Assembly: GCF_003408705.1 (NCBI RefSeq)
Contig: NZ_QAYL01000006.1
Coordinates: 1 to 64,000 of the forward strand
Origin: Mycobacterium uberis
Lineage (GTDB): Bacteria > Actinomycetota > Actinomycetes > Mycobacteriales > Mycobacteriaceae
DNA: 64,000 nucleotides
Reading direction: 5' to 3'
Each line of letters opens with the position of its first letter. Position 1 is the first letter of the stretch. Below, piece after piece: positions 40,400-51,478 of the stretch. Both the position numbers and the translations under genes were made by a program. A model generated the notes under the pieces. That model saw nothing but the letters and a program-made list of their open reading frames with translations. It ran no database searches and was not told the origin of the DNA.

Positions 40400-41880
40400 G
40401 AGTCAGACACTCGGCACCCGGTTTCCCTGAAAGCCATGGGTACCCGTTGGAACAGACGTACCGTAGCGACCGATTCGAGAATCTTGGCATCGAGCAACAA
40501 CTGGCCCTCGTAGCGACCGCGATGATATCTCAAGCCCATCAGGACACCGTCGTCTTCGGCGACAACACCCAGGTTTAGCGCGAAGAACATCTCGCCGATG
40601 AGTTAGATCTAGGGCCAAGCACCGCGACTTCGCTGGATCCATTTCAATATAATCGTGCTTGTAGAGAGACGTCGCCATCTCGTCCTCCACGACAAGCCCG
40701 CCGTCGACGCCGACGGTGTAGCCGAAACGGTGCCGCTCGCCGGTTAGGATCTCGTTGATCTGGAGAAACACCTGCGACCGGTCGTGGCGGCATTCGGCGC
40801 CGAATGCGCCGGTCGTCAGGTTGTTCGTCTAGCGGTCCAGGGTGGGTAAGCTCTCACCGGACCCGCGCTGGTTGTAGTCGAACATCCATCCATGTAGTGC
40901 ACCACGTCAAGCACCAAGCACCTTGGCCCCCGCCCAGATTGCGTAGTAAGCGTTAAGCGGACGTGAGACGTAGCAAAGTTCGATGTCGAACTATCGGAAT
41001 TTAGAGGTCGGCTTTGCCTGCGGCAGTATCACCGGCCTCGCGAGACATGACGCCGAAGCGCGCCGGATAGTCCGGGTTATACGCGTACGACAGACCAACT
41101 ATGCGACGCGTAATAACGATTGGCTAACACCACGACCGGACTGAGGATCCGGAACTCATCCGATCACCGACTGCAGCACCAGCCCGGGCGGACAGTTGCA
41201 GCCAGCTTGGCACAGCCGCGTGCAGCACTGACGCTGGGTCGAACATAACCAACAGATCGTAGAACATCATGTACTTGTCGGCCAGCAAAAAAATCATGCA
41301 TCGTCGGTGACTCCAGACACCTCGATGTCAACGGTCGGGCGCGCGTCCCTGGATGCCGATTACCGAGTACTGCACGATCCTCCGCGCGGTAAGCGATAAT
41401 AGGATTAGGATACCGCATAGAAATGCGCCGATACGCGGATCACGGTGCGAATGTTGCGGATGCACGGTGTAGCCATCCTGTCAGGGTGTCGTCGAAATCG
41501 CATGTTCCGATGGTGTCCAGGTCAGCGGTGAGTTCGTAGTTGGCGACCCCACCGTCGACGAGCTCCAGGGTCTTTCCGCCGGGAGTCAGCACGTTAACTG
41601 GTGGCACCGAGGCCCAGCTTACCGCCTGCCCACGGGTCGAGCCGGCCGGGCAGCTGCTCGTCGAGGTCGGCACAGATGCCGGGCTGCGGACCCAGCGGTT
41701 GCGGTACCAGCAAACTTTCCCGTCGCACAGCGCAACCTCGTGCCCATGCCGTCGCCAATGAACCATTACTACCACGCCGCATCGACCTCAAGATTGATCG
41801 CGATCACTTCGGCGGAAACCGGCGCCAAGAAGCCTTCAAAGTACAGGTTCTGGGATTCGGCGATTTACCCGAAAATCATA
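40400..41880 (-). pseudogene. carotenoid cleavage oxygenase (Rv0654-like), broken
   Basis: A remnant of a retinal-pigment-epithelium-65-type carotenoid dioxygenase. On the minus strand the N-terminus reads 'AESQNLYFEGFLAPVSAEV' (about 41860), then 'VALCDGKVCWYRNRWVRSP', 'VNVLTPGGKTLELVDGGVAN' and 'YELTADLDTIGTCDFDDTLT'. The C-terminal part is at about 40440-40770 ('INEILTGERHRFGYTVGVDG', 'EDDGVLMGLRYHRGRYEGQL'). Frames are broken at least five times, and iron-ligand histidine regions in the middle are degraded. It sits between rplL and mceG as in M. tuberculosis. Confidence 0.88.
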
Positions 41881-42019
41881 ACTGAACTCTATATTCTATC
41901 TAAATATCGTTATTTCGACAGTTATCCTGAATGACGTACGTATTATGATGATGTACACTTCGGATGAGATTAAGATGGCCAGGATTTCCTCGGATTAGGA
42001 CTCCAAAGCTGCGGAAGCA

Positions 42020-42647
42020 GTGTTCGTGATGAGTGCTGCACACCACCGTCGAGCTGCTCGACGGCCATGGGCCCGATGCGCTGCAGACCCAGAAGGTGGT
42101 CGGCGCGGCTGGCACCTCGACGACGGCAGTGCACACCCATTTCAGTGGTTATGCGCACGTCTCGCCGAGGAGGGCTTGCGGCAGTTCAACGCCACCCTTT
42201 TTGGTGCCGCAGACCAACCGACCCAGTTACCGATCTGTTCGCCATCGGCTCTGCGTACCACCACTATGCCAGCGAGCGACCGCATAACGTACCTCCTGAT
42301 GTTCGAAAACACCCGTTGCACACGGCATCAACGCGCACGCGAATAACGGTCTTGGCACAGCAAGGTAACCGAGATCGAGCAGCACCTAGCCCACCTTCAC
42401 CCATGTGGTGCGAACGGTATACCAGTCAATGCAGGCGGGACGAATCACCTTAGGTTTCGACAAATGACGACAAGTTAGTCCTCGTTACAGCAGACCAATT
42501 CTAGGCAGTTGTAACACCGGCCCACTATGCTGGAGTTGGCTGAGTATTATCGTAACGACCACGCTTCCGTGCTTCCGTCGAGCCGGTGCTTGAATTGATG
42601 ACCTTGAATCTGCTTGTTGCTTTGGGAGATTCATCTAAGCGTATGTA
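42020..42647 (+). pseudogene. TetR-family regulator (Rv0653c-like), broken
   Basis: The + strand reads 'TTVELLDGHGPDALQTQKVV' and 'GAAGTSTTAVHTHFSGYA' (helix-turn-helix), then in another frame 'EEGLRQFNATLFG', then 'TDLFAIGSAYHHYASERPH'. The end is 'EPVLELMTLNLLVALGDSSK' with TAG at about 42645. Three or more frameshifts. It is convergent with rplL, as Rv0653c is in M. tuberculosis. Confidence 0.85.
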
Positions 42648-42734
42648 GCACTCACAACACTCGGCGGCCGATATGGGCTGAGCACACGCGAACTCCAGGC
42701 CTAGCGCAGGTTCCCAGGGTTTTCGTGAATCGAT

Positions 42735-43124
42735 CTACTTGACGCTTACGGTGGCACCAGCGGCCTCAAGCTTAACTTTGGCATCGTTGGCGGCCTCTTT
42801 GACGACCTTCTCCAACAGCGGCTTAGGCGCGCCGTCGACCAGGTCCTTGGCCTCCTTGAGGCCAAGGCCAGAGACGATCTCGCGGACAACCTTGATGACG
42901 CCGATTTTCTTGTCGCCAGCGCTTTCGAGAATGACGTCAAACTCGGACTGTTCTTCGGTGACCTCGCTGGCCACAGCCACAGGTGCACCAGCAGCGGCAA
43001 CAGCAACCGGAGCGGCCGCGGTTACCTCGAAGGTCTCCTCGAACTTTTTAACGAAGTCCGAGAGCTCCATCAGGGTCATTTCCTTGAATGCATCTAGCAG
43101 TTCGTCGCTAGAGAGCTTTGGCAT
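42735..43124 (-). CDS. rplL: 50S ribosomal protein L7/L12
   Basis: The stalk protein that recruits translational GTPases. It is 129 residues: an N-terminal dimerisation helix pair '[20 protein letters not shown]', an Ala/Val/Gly-rich hinge ('[18 protein letters not shown]') and the C-terminal factor-binding domain '[20 protein letters not shown]', '[20 protein letters not shown]'. The hinge is normal. ATG at 43124, 33 bases after rplJ. Confidence 0.98.
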   Translation of the reverse strand: MPKLSSDELLDAFKEMTLMELSDFVKKFEETFEVTAAAPVAVAAAGAPVAVASEVTEEQSEFDVILESAGDKKIGVIKVVREIVSGLGLKEAKDLVDGAPKPLLEKVVKEAANDAKVKLEAAGATVSVK

Positions 43125-43157
43125 GGCGAGAGTCCTTCCTTGATTTCTGGTGCTTGA

Positions 43158-43691
43158 TTATTCGGCTAGGGCCGGTTCGGAGGCTTTTTTTTCCTGCAGT
43201 GCAGCGGCGAGCCTTGCCAGCTGCGAGGCAGGCGTATTAAACAGTGCGGCCGCCTTGGCGAGGTTACCCTTCATCGCGCCGGCCTGTTTGGCGAGCAACA
43301 CCTCACGAGACTCAAGGTCGGCGATGCGATCGATTTCGGCGACAGTCAACGGGTGACCGTCCATGTAGCCACCCTTGATCACCAGCGCCTTGTGTTCCTT
43401 GGCGAACGTCTTGATAGCCTTGGCGGCGTTGACCGGCTCACCAGTGACGAACGCGATCGCCGTCGGTCCCGTGAATAGCTCGTCGAGGCCCTCGATACCG
43501 GCCTTTGAGACCGCTTGCTTAATGAGCGTGTTCTTGGCCACTGCGTAGTTGGCTGCACCCGTCAGAGACAGACGCAGCTCAGCCAAGTTGGCCACCGTCA
43601 AGCCGCGGTATTCGGTAATCAACGCTGCCGTTGCAGCCTTGAATTGTTCGGCAATGTCTGCAACGGCGGTAGCTTTGTCAGCCTTGGCCAC
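43158..43691 (-). CDS. rplJ: 50S ribosomal protein L10
   Basis: Base of the L12 stalk. GTG start at 43691; 177 residues with '[20 protein letters not shown]', '[20 protein letters not shown]', '[20 protein letters not shown]' and the C-terminal L12-binding helix ending '[20 protein letters not shown]'. A run of eight A residues on the coding strand (43192-43185) encodes the Lys-Lys near the C-terminus. It forms an operon with rplL; L10 is expected to autoregulate through the leader hairpin upstream. Confidence 0.98.
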   Translation of the reverse strand: MAKADKATAVADIAEQFKAATAALITEYRGLTVANLAELRLSLTGAANYAVAKNTLIKQAVSKAGIEGLDELFTGPTAIAFVTGEPVNAAKAIKTFAKEHKALVIKGGYMDGHPLTVAEIDRIADLESREVLLAKQAGAMKGNLAKAAALFNTPASQLARLAAALQEKKASEPALAE

Positions 43692-43754
43692 GCATGCCTC
43701 CTCGAGGTGAAAGTCGAGTTACGACTTAGCTTCTGCGATCACCTGGGAATGACG

Positions 43755-43786
43755 AACGCCCCGGCGCAGAAAGCGGTCGGGGCGTT
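43755..43786 (-). promoter_or_regulatory. hairpin in the rplJ leader (candidate L10 leader)
   Basis: A 9-bp GC-rich stem (AACGCCCCG at 43755-43763, complement at 43778-43786) about 65 bases upstream of the rplJ start on the minus strand. No T run follows, so it is not a plain terminator. Position and strength fit the L10-binding leader known in bacterial rplJL operons, but the kink-turn features were not checked. Confidence 0.5.
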
Positions 43787-43964
43787 GAAACACGCTGGCA
43801 CACGCCAACGCATAATACCTCGTCCTCCTGCGCGGGCCGCCCGGTACACTTCCGGACCTTCAACCGATTCTTCGGTAACCGACGGTCTTCGGTGGATCGG
43901 CAACCACGATAGCGCGACGCCCTAGCATCAGCCAAAACATTCGCGCGGTAGTCTGACCACGCAT

Positions 43965-44854
43965 GATTAGCGCTGTAGTACCACGAGCCTGGCGACACCT
44001 GACCAGACCAGCCTCTCGCTACCGAGCTCGGCCGGCACCACCTGAAGCCCAGCTATAAAATCTAGACGGGCGTAGTCGTCCAACGCCGCGCATAGTGGGT
44101 CCAAGAGCAACCGACCGGATTGAGCGACGCCGCATATAACGAATCCTAAAGCACATACCACCAAAACCGAGACGATCGTCCTCGCGAGTTCGGTAGCGCC
44201 TCGATGGAAAGCCCGCACCGCCACTGCATCGCCGGCCGCTGCCGCATCGGCCAGCTCTCTGGCGTCAGCGCCGGGGACCGCAGACCAGCCGTTGACGCGA
44301 ACCCACCAAACCATCGACGGGCCTACAGCTACGGTCTTGACGCAGTCTCGAGCATTGCACGTACACCGCTAACCATTTGGTTCGACGACGACATAAACCG
44401 GTATCATCACTACAAGCAGCAAAAGGACATCGTCCAGTACAAAGCCGCCACTGACGCCTAATACACATCACCACACCCGAACATGAAGCGCGCATCTCGT
44501 CCGGTTCCACGCCAATACTCACCTAACGTATACACACCGTCGCCACCGAGTTGTACTGGCACACTCGGCATCGCGACAGCGACCGCTGTCGCACAGCGGG
44601 AAGCCGCGCCAACAGCCAGTATTGATCGGGCTGACGTGCCCGCTGTGCAGGTTGACGAGGCCGGCCGAGGCGGATACCACCGCAGAAACCACATCGTAGG
44701 CGGCGCATAACGTACCGGCGATCACGTTCCAGACCTGTTCCGCTCCGCCATCAACCAGGATACGACGAATGACGGTGTGCACCAACACGCCACCAAGATC
44801 AGCCAAGCCAGCGGCGACCTTCATGCCGCCAATGTCGAGACAGAGCGCGAGCAT
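43965..44854 (-). pseudogene. ROK-family sugar kinase (Rv0650-like), broken
   Basis: From ATG 44854 the minus strand reads 'MLALCLDIGGMKVAAGLADL' (phosphate-1 motif DIGGxK, with Met where Thr is usual) and 'LVNLHSGHVSPINTGCWRGF'. A frame break follows, then 'CVYTLGEYWRGTGRDARFMF' and, after more breaks, 'PGADARELADAAAAGDAVAV', 'RAFHRGATELARTIVSVLVV' and 'LDFIAGLQVVPAEL'. The central substrate and zinc region (ROK Cys cluster) is missing by deletion. Dead. Confidence 0.87.
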
Positions 44855-45009
44855 GGATCGCCCAATGCCAATGGGTACGGTCGGATTGCCGCGGGTCGCC
44901 GGGATGCTCATAGCCGGAGGCCAGCGGAATCAGCTGACCCGGCGTGCACGTCGTCGTGCAGCACTAAGCACCCCGCTCAGTCACGGTCAGTTGCGCAAGC
45001 CAGCGCCAT

Positions 45010-48000
45010 AGTCGTCGTCCGTTGCTGGTGCCGGTCATCACATGCCCGCTCAAGTCACGGTCACCTATACCGCCGGAGAGTAGGTCAGCCAACCGGCGTA
45101 GCCAAACCGGACCAGAGCCCACCTCCGATCGGGGTCCAGTCAAGCCGGCGGGGTCACGTCAAAGCCGAGCTCAACCGTGCTGTCGACAGGCAAGACAGTA
45201 CCGACCGCGTACGGGTCGTTCCACTCCCAGGTACTCAGGGAGTGACAAAAGACGTTTCCAATGCCAATTCGGCCCGGGCACAGGTGCCGAGCGTAATAAC
45301 CAGCTGGGTCGACTCGCCGGCCACGGGAGCGACGTCGGCTGGCCCGTCAGCCAGGCACGCGACACCATCGTCGCTTCATGCACTAAGCTCCACCACGCAT
45401 ACGTCCTCGACGACCTGGCACCAGGCAGCCGGGACTCAATCCCCTGTGACACGCATCTAGGCCCGTATCGAGTAGAAGCCCTGGTTGCACACCAGCCGGA
45501 AACGTCAGCGCAACGTCGGCCTCCTGGCGCTGACGACTGCCCAACATGAACGGCAGCTGAGGAGATGGGGCCGCTCACCCCTCCGGACATACCCCTGCCA
45601 CTGTACCGTCCAACGCGAAATCGCTGGCTGCGGTGATTCACGGCACCATTTCGCTGCCTGGCTCGGTCGGCAACGACTAAGGCTAGCAGTTAAGCGACGG
45701 CCAGAAGCCCGCCCAGTAGTGCGGACCTGCGATTGCGCAACCAATAACGCTCGTAAAGCGGCTGAGCAGTCTCGGCCTGCGCAGCCAGAGCAGTGCGCAA
45801 GCCAGAACCGGCAAGCACTTTGGGCATTTCGAGCCGAGCAAGCACGGTGGCGACCTGGCAGCCGTGCAGGTCGATCAAACGGGTGCGGTAGATTAGTTGT
45901 TGCAGCGATTTTTCCAGCAAATCGGCCAGCTTGAGCGCGCGTACCTTCCCGAGCTCCGAACCGATAGCGACGCGGGTTCTGGCCCCGGTGATTTCCACCA
46001 GCCGCAACGCAACCGTTCCGGGGTAGATCGGCTGGGCACTGCCGCCGGCCAGTGGGTTGCCCGCCGCTTTTAGCGCACCCAGCTGCACCAACTGGAACGG
46101 GTTGACGTGTAGCAACGAGCCGACCAGTGCCAGCCAGTCCCGTCGCTGTGGCGTCGACACTGCGAGCAGCGGGTAGGAGAACTGCTCGCTGCGAGCCGGG
46201 ATCTCGACACGCCACCAGTCGCCGACGCCTCAGGCCAGCGCGGAGTTGAAAACGTGGGTCCACCCTTGGCGTTGGATATTCGACCCGTCGGGAGTAAGAG
46301 CGGTTCGTCGGTGACCAACCGGTGTAGGAACGCATTAACGAGGTGTGCAGGGTCCCCTGGGGATCGACTGCGAAGCTCGGAACCCAGCGGTTCAATAGCG
46401 CTACGGTACGGACTTCGAAAGAGTCCATTTTCGGTGGAGCCTGGTCGGCCTGCGTAACCAAGATCTCGACGTCGGCCACCAAGACGATCTCGGTACTCAG
46501 GCCTTTGGCCTTCGTCGTCGGAGCTGGCAATAACCAGCACCGGCAGTGTCCGGACGCCACACAGGTCGGTGTTAGATTCTCACACCTGCGCCACCGGCGT
46601 AGCGGCAAACACCCACACGCGGGCTCGGCCCGTCTCGGCCAGCTGCCGATCGAGTTCAGTGTTATATGCCGGGTTGGCCTCAGCGAGCACGGCCTCGATG
46701 CAAGGGTTGCGAGTTGGCTCGCCCTGCACAATCCATACGTCGGACAGATGCGAGTCGACGTCGAGGCCACCTTAGCATAATTCACTTGCGCTGCTGCAGC
46801 TGACCGTGATATTCCGGCGGACCAGCGCGACCATCAGCTCGCGGGTCAGGGGGCCGAACATCGTCTCGGTCAGCGCCACCACCTCGGCCATCGATACCGC
46901 CCACACGGCCATGCTTCCGATCCAGACGCGTATTGTCCAAAAATAGGCTGAACCAGCTGTAGGCCGGGTTGCCCAACATCCACAGATACTGAGCGATATC
47001 CACTGAACAGAGCCCCATAAAGCGGGTGTATTGATGCGAATCCGCGCCCAACGACCGCATCCCCATTTTGCCGATAGACATCGCACACGCTCAGCGCCGT
47101 CGCACTAGGCGGTAGACCTTAGCAAACTCGTCGATAGTGGTGCAGGAGTCCACACGGGTTACATCACGCTACTGAAACATCATTTAAATCATAGTAAAAA
47201 TTGGATATAATACTACATCGTGTCGATCAGGCCGTGCATGACCAGCCGCTGATCCAACTGCTGGTCATGGTAAAGCTTGCACGCGTATGGGTAATTCCGA
47301 TGAGTACACCATCGGCCCCGCGGGCAACAGGTACCCTGGTTTTTTGCTCTGCGTCGGGTGAGGCGGGCATTCTGCGTAGACCGGCAAGCTCGTTGCCAAT
47401 CCGCTCGCCTGCGATCACCTGACGGTCGTCATGAACCAGCGAATAAACCGCACCGCCACGTCGAGCGGCAGATCGAAACGGACGATGACCATGTCGGTGC
47501 GCTGCTGAATCAACGGGTTCCACGCGTCGCGCCAGCAAGGCGGCACAGGTAGAAGTAGATTTCGCTCGGACTCCGACCCGGTGATAGCATTGTGGTACAC
47601 GCCGTAGGCCAGTTGCACCCATGCCTTGGTTAACTACGCCTGCGGATAGTTAACGCCAACCATCAACGCAGCGAACACCGCGAAACGTTCTGCGTGTGGT
47701 GCGGCACTCTCGGCGGGCCGGTTGGCTTGTTCGGTGTCGATGTAGAACACATCCTTTCCGGTGTAGATTAGGTTCATGCTCCGGGCTTACAGTGACGGCG
47801 CACAACTCCGTTCGGTCAGTTCTGCGCGCACCACCGCGAAGAACTCTCACGGCAGCCCGCACACAAACCGTGGCCGGGTGTAGCGCGCACTCCTGTCGTG
47901 TTAAATTGCGGTGTCCCATTTTGTTCGGCGGCGTGTATGTCGGTACCAACTGGCATTAGCACATTGCAGGTCAACGCAATCTTCCTAAGCTGATCGAACA

Positions 48001-48960
48001 GCACATAGGCGGTGTCTTTGGCCTCGGTCGATGAGTTCGAAGCAGCCATCCACCAGTCCGCCAAATAGTGCGCTGGCATGGTATGTGGGTAAGCAAACCT
48101 CAACCCGACGACGTACTCCATTCGAGCTCGCTGCGGAACTGCATACGATCGACCCCCTGCCACATAAGAGCTGCCGTGAGCCAGGCTCCATTAGTGGTGG
48201 GGCCTTCAGAACCTAGGAACTCGACGTCAGGCCGGTGTCGGCGACCATCACAGGGAATTGCGGGTCATGGCCAAACACGTCTCACTGCCATGCGGTAGCC
48301 GGATAAGCGCCCAACCCGTTGCACCGAAAACCTATGCCATGTAACAATTTTCGAGTTGTCTCCTTTGGCCCGGTAAGGTTGGTGTTGGGTTCGTTCTAAG
48401 TGCCGCCTAGCACTTCGACACGACGTTCGGCGAAAAATCGGCGCAGGTCAGCACGGTCCTGCAGACGAGTGTCCTAATACGGCTTGAGGTAATCCACTTC
48501 AGCCAGCACAAACTTCTATTCCGGTTCGCGGCGAGCCATCTCCAGATGCGCGTGAACCAGCGCGAAGCCGTTCGCCTGTCGGGCCCGAGCGGGCGGACCT
48601 TCGGTCCACCGGCTGATATAACCACCCTGCGTATTCCACCACATCGGATCTTAATGAAAATTGCTGATCATGAACATAGTCCACCCAGGTTCAGCCACGA
48701 TAGACTCGAAGGGCACATTGTCGTCGCCGGCGTGCACCCGATAGCCTGTCGCTGGCCGACCATCGGATGATCAACCCTGACCGGAACCGCGACGATTTCG
48801 TTGCCGTCCTGTTCCCCTAAGGCCATCACCTCACCGCGCAGACAGTCACCGTCAATGCGGATTGACGTGGGCTCGATGCACGCAGCGGCGATGATACACG
48901 CTAACTGCGCTGACACCCCCGGTGAACCAACAAACATCTCGGTCGACTCGGCCTAAACCG
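45010..48960 (-). pseudogene. giant GH38-type alpha-mannosidase (Rv0648-like), broken
   Basis: The intact gene in M. tuberculosis encodes about 1215 residues. Here sense is scattered over about 3.9 kb of the minus strand. Examples are 'ACIIAAACIEPTSIRIDGDC' (about 48880), 'SHQYTRFMGLCSVDIAQYLW' and 'MLGNPAYSWFSLFLD' (about 46950-47050, a GH38 core-like region), and 'NPFQLVQLGALKAAGNPLAG' and 'QPIYPGTVALRLVEITGART' (about 46000-46100). C-terminal beta-domain pieces extend to about 45030. Dozens of stops and frame changes are present. fabD2 (Rv0649), which lies between this gene and the ROK kinase in M. tuberculosis, is not recognisable. Confidence 0.75.
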
Positions 48961-48990
48961 CTTGCATACCAGCGCCTTACGATCAGAACT

Positions 48991-49500
48991 ATGGCGGACT
49001 TCAGCACACAACTGGCCGATCAGCTCGACTGGCATTGGCGCGAAATCTGCGCCCTCGCCTGAACGGCCTGATCGACGACGAATATTTATGGCAAACAGTG
49101 CTAAACTGATGAACTGTACATTTAGACAGCTCGGTGGGCTTTGCATTTCCAGGGCCCACCCCGGCGCCGTTCACGGCCATCACCTGATGCCTGATCCAGG
49201 TCATCGTCGAGGTATTTGCGATGCGCAACCACCACCTACTTCGACGGACCCACCTACCAACTATCAGATTTGGCAGTACACCACACAAACTACAGCCACC
49301 GCACTGACCCAACTCGACGATACGTACGCAGCGTAGCCTCAACAGCGTGCGGTCGCTGTCCGCCGAAAACCTGAACCGCCTGATTGCGTCCCCGCCGAAG
49401 GACTCTACGCAGAGCACCCGCTGAGCAAGTTGCTATTACACATCAATCGCGAAACGATCCACCATGGTGCCGAAATCGCTTGCCTGTGCGAATTCCTGGC
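48991..49500 (+). pseudogene. DinB/YfiT-like protein, broken
   Basis: The + strand from ATG 48991 reads 'MADFSTQLADQLDWHWREIC', and after a frame change 'RLNGLIDDEYLW', then 'VIVEVFAMRNHHYFD', 'DPTRRYVRS' and finally 'LLLHINRETIHHGAEIACLC'. The last block, with the metal-ligand-like His in 'EIxHHGAE', is a DinB-superfamily hallmark. Multiple frame breaks. No substrate is known. Confidence 0.72.
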
Positions 49501-49559
49501 ATTCCACCAAAGTGCGTTCTCCGCTGTTTCTTATGACTTCACTGATAAACAGCACCTTC

Positions 49560-50008
49560 AGTTAGCGCACTGTCGATCGGGAATCGAGTATAAGCATGCC
49601 ACCGATATGCAACGCAGCTGGATAGTGTCAATTGCCGCCGCTCAGGCTGCACCACCGAAAGACACGTGGCCATTCCGCGAGATCGCCAAAAATTCGCCGA
49701 CCAGCACGTGATGAGCTCCTATAAGACACTTGATGTACTGCTATGAACATTCGAGGCTCAAAACGCGGAAATCACCGCAGCTGGCCGAAACCGCTGACCT
49801 CGACACCATAGTGCCGATTCCGCCGGATATTCCCTGGTTTCCCAGGAACCTCAACGCATGGCCGGCGCACTGGGTGATCCTGCACATGATCAATCAGCTG
49901 GCCCGGTACGCCGGCCATGCCGACATCATCCAGACAAGAATCGACGGCGCCACCATGTACAAATTGGTCACCGTCACCGGGCTGGAGTGCTTGGAGACCA
50001 AGGGGTAA
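49560..50008 (+). pseudogene. DUF664/DinB-like protein, broken or truncated
   Basis: Second DinB-like remnant directly after the first. The C-terminal part reads 'ADLDTIVPIPPDIPWFPRNL', 'NAWPAHWVILHMINQLARYA' and 'GHADIIQTRIDGATMYKLVT' (motif ..ARHAGHADIIRE.. of DUF664). Upstream, 'AHCRSGIEYKHATDMQRSWI' lies in other frames, and the N-terminal half is not recognisable. Stop at about 50006. Confidence 0.65.
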
Positions 50009-50131
50009 AGCACTATATTATTTTTTTGAGTAACTGTGGAGGTACTGGCCTGCAGCACGCTACGACCGCTAAGTTGATGTGGAGTCACACTGAATTAGGA
50101 CCTAACACCACCGGTTTGGCACACTGCTCAG

Positions 50132-51478
50132 ATGAGTTCCACCAAAAATCGCGAGGTGGTCAAGTTAGATCGGGTGCCGTTGCAGGTCGAGGCAGCCCGA
50201 GTAGCCGCCACCGGTTGGCAAATCACTCGTACCGCCGCTCGCGTCACCACCAAGCTTGCCAGCAAGGGTCCATGGCGGCAAAAGATGATCAAGGAAATCC
50301 CGCAGACCTTTGCCAACCTTGGTCCAACGTACGTCAAGTTCGGACAGATCATCGCGTCCAGTCCCGGCGCGTTTGGTGAGTCGCTGTCGCGCGAATTCCG
50401 CGGCCTGCTTGACCGGGTGCCACCGGCCGACACCAACGAGGTGTACAAGCTGTTCGTCGAGGAACTCGGCGAACAGCCATCCAAGCTGTTCGCCAGCTTC
50501 TGCGAAAAACCATTCGCATCGGCGTCCATCGCCCAGGTACACTACGCCACCCTGCACAGCGGCGAGCAGGTCGTCGTCAAGATCCAGCGGCCCGGCATAC
50601 GCCGACGGGTCGCTGCCGACCTGCAGATCCTGAAACGTTTCGCGCAAGCAGTCGAACTAGCCAAGCTGGGCCGTCAGCTTTCAGCGCAAGATGTCGTCGC
50701 CGACTTTTCCGACAATCTTGCCGAAGAACTAAACTTCCGTCTCGAAGCGCAATCGATGGAGACGTGGGTCACCCACCTGCACACCTCACCGCTAGGCAAG
50801 AACATCCGAGTTCCTGACGTGCACTGGGACTTCACTACCGAGCGGGTGTTGACGATGGAACGGGTGCACGGCATCCGGATCGACAACACAGCCGCCATCC
50901 GCAAGTCCGGCTTTGACGGCGTCGAGCTGGTCAAGGCACTGTTATTCTCTGTGTTCGAGGGCGGTCTGCGACACGGCCTGTTCCACGGTGATTTGCACGC
51001 AGGCAACCTGCACGTCGACGACCAAGGCCGCATCGTGTTCTTCGACTTCGGGATCATGGGCCGCATCGATCCGCGCACCCGTTGGTTGCTACGCGAACTG
51101 GTATATGCCCTGCTAGTGAAAAAAGACCACGCCGCGGCAGGCAAAATCGTTGTGCTTATGGGCGCCGTTGGCACGGTGAAACCCGAGGCTCAGGCCGCCA
51201 AAGACCTGGAAGGCTTCGCCACTCCGCTGACCATGAAGACCCTCGGCGACATGTCCTACGCTGACATCGGCCGGCAGCTGTCGGCGCTGGCCGACGTCTA
51301 TAACGTCAAGCTGCCCCGCGAACTGGTGCTGATCGGCAAGCAATTCCTCTACGTCGAACGGTATATGAAACTGCTGGCGCCACAATGGCAGGTAATGTCG
51401 GATCCGGAGCTGACGGGGTACTTCACGAATTTTATGGTCGAAGTTAGCCGCGAGCATCAAACCGACGTGGAAATCTAA
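50132..51478 (+). CDS. ABC1/UbiB-family atypical kinase (Rv0647c-like)
   Basis: A 448-residue member of the ABC1/UbiB/COQ8 family of protein-kinase-like ATPases linked to isoprenoid-quinone and lipid metabolism. Family motifs: KxGQ as 'LGPTYVKFGQIIASSPGAF', the Ala-rich loop 'PFASASIAQVHYA', the ATP-site lysine in 'VVVKIQRPG', 'DNLAEELNFRLEA', the catalytic 'GLFHGDLHAGNLHV' and the metal-binding 'VFFDFGIMG'. ATG at 50132. The stop overlaps the lipG start (TAATG), so the two are coupled. It is intact. Confidence 0.93.
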   Translation: MSSTKNREVVKLDRVPLQVEAARVAATGWQITRTAARVTTKLASKGPWRQKMIKEIPQTFANLGPTYVKFGQIIASSPGAFGESLSREFRGLLDRVPPADTNEVYKLFVEELGEQPSKLFASFCEKPFASASIAQVHYATLHSGEQVVVKIQRPGIRRRVAADLQILKRFAQAVELAKLGRQLSAQDVVADFSDNLAEELNFRLEAQSMETWVTHLHTSPLGKNIRVPDVHWDFTTERVLTMERVHGIRIDNTAAIRKSGFDGVELVKALLFSVFEGGLRHGLFHGDLHAGNLHVDDQGRIVFFDFGIMGRIDPRTRWLLRELVYALLVKKDHAAAGKIVVLMGAVGTVKPEAQAAKDLEGFATPLTMKTLGDMSYADIGRQLSALADVYNVKLPRELVLIGKQFLYVERYMKLLAPQWQVMSDPELTGYFTNFMVEVSREHQTDVEI

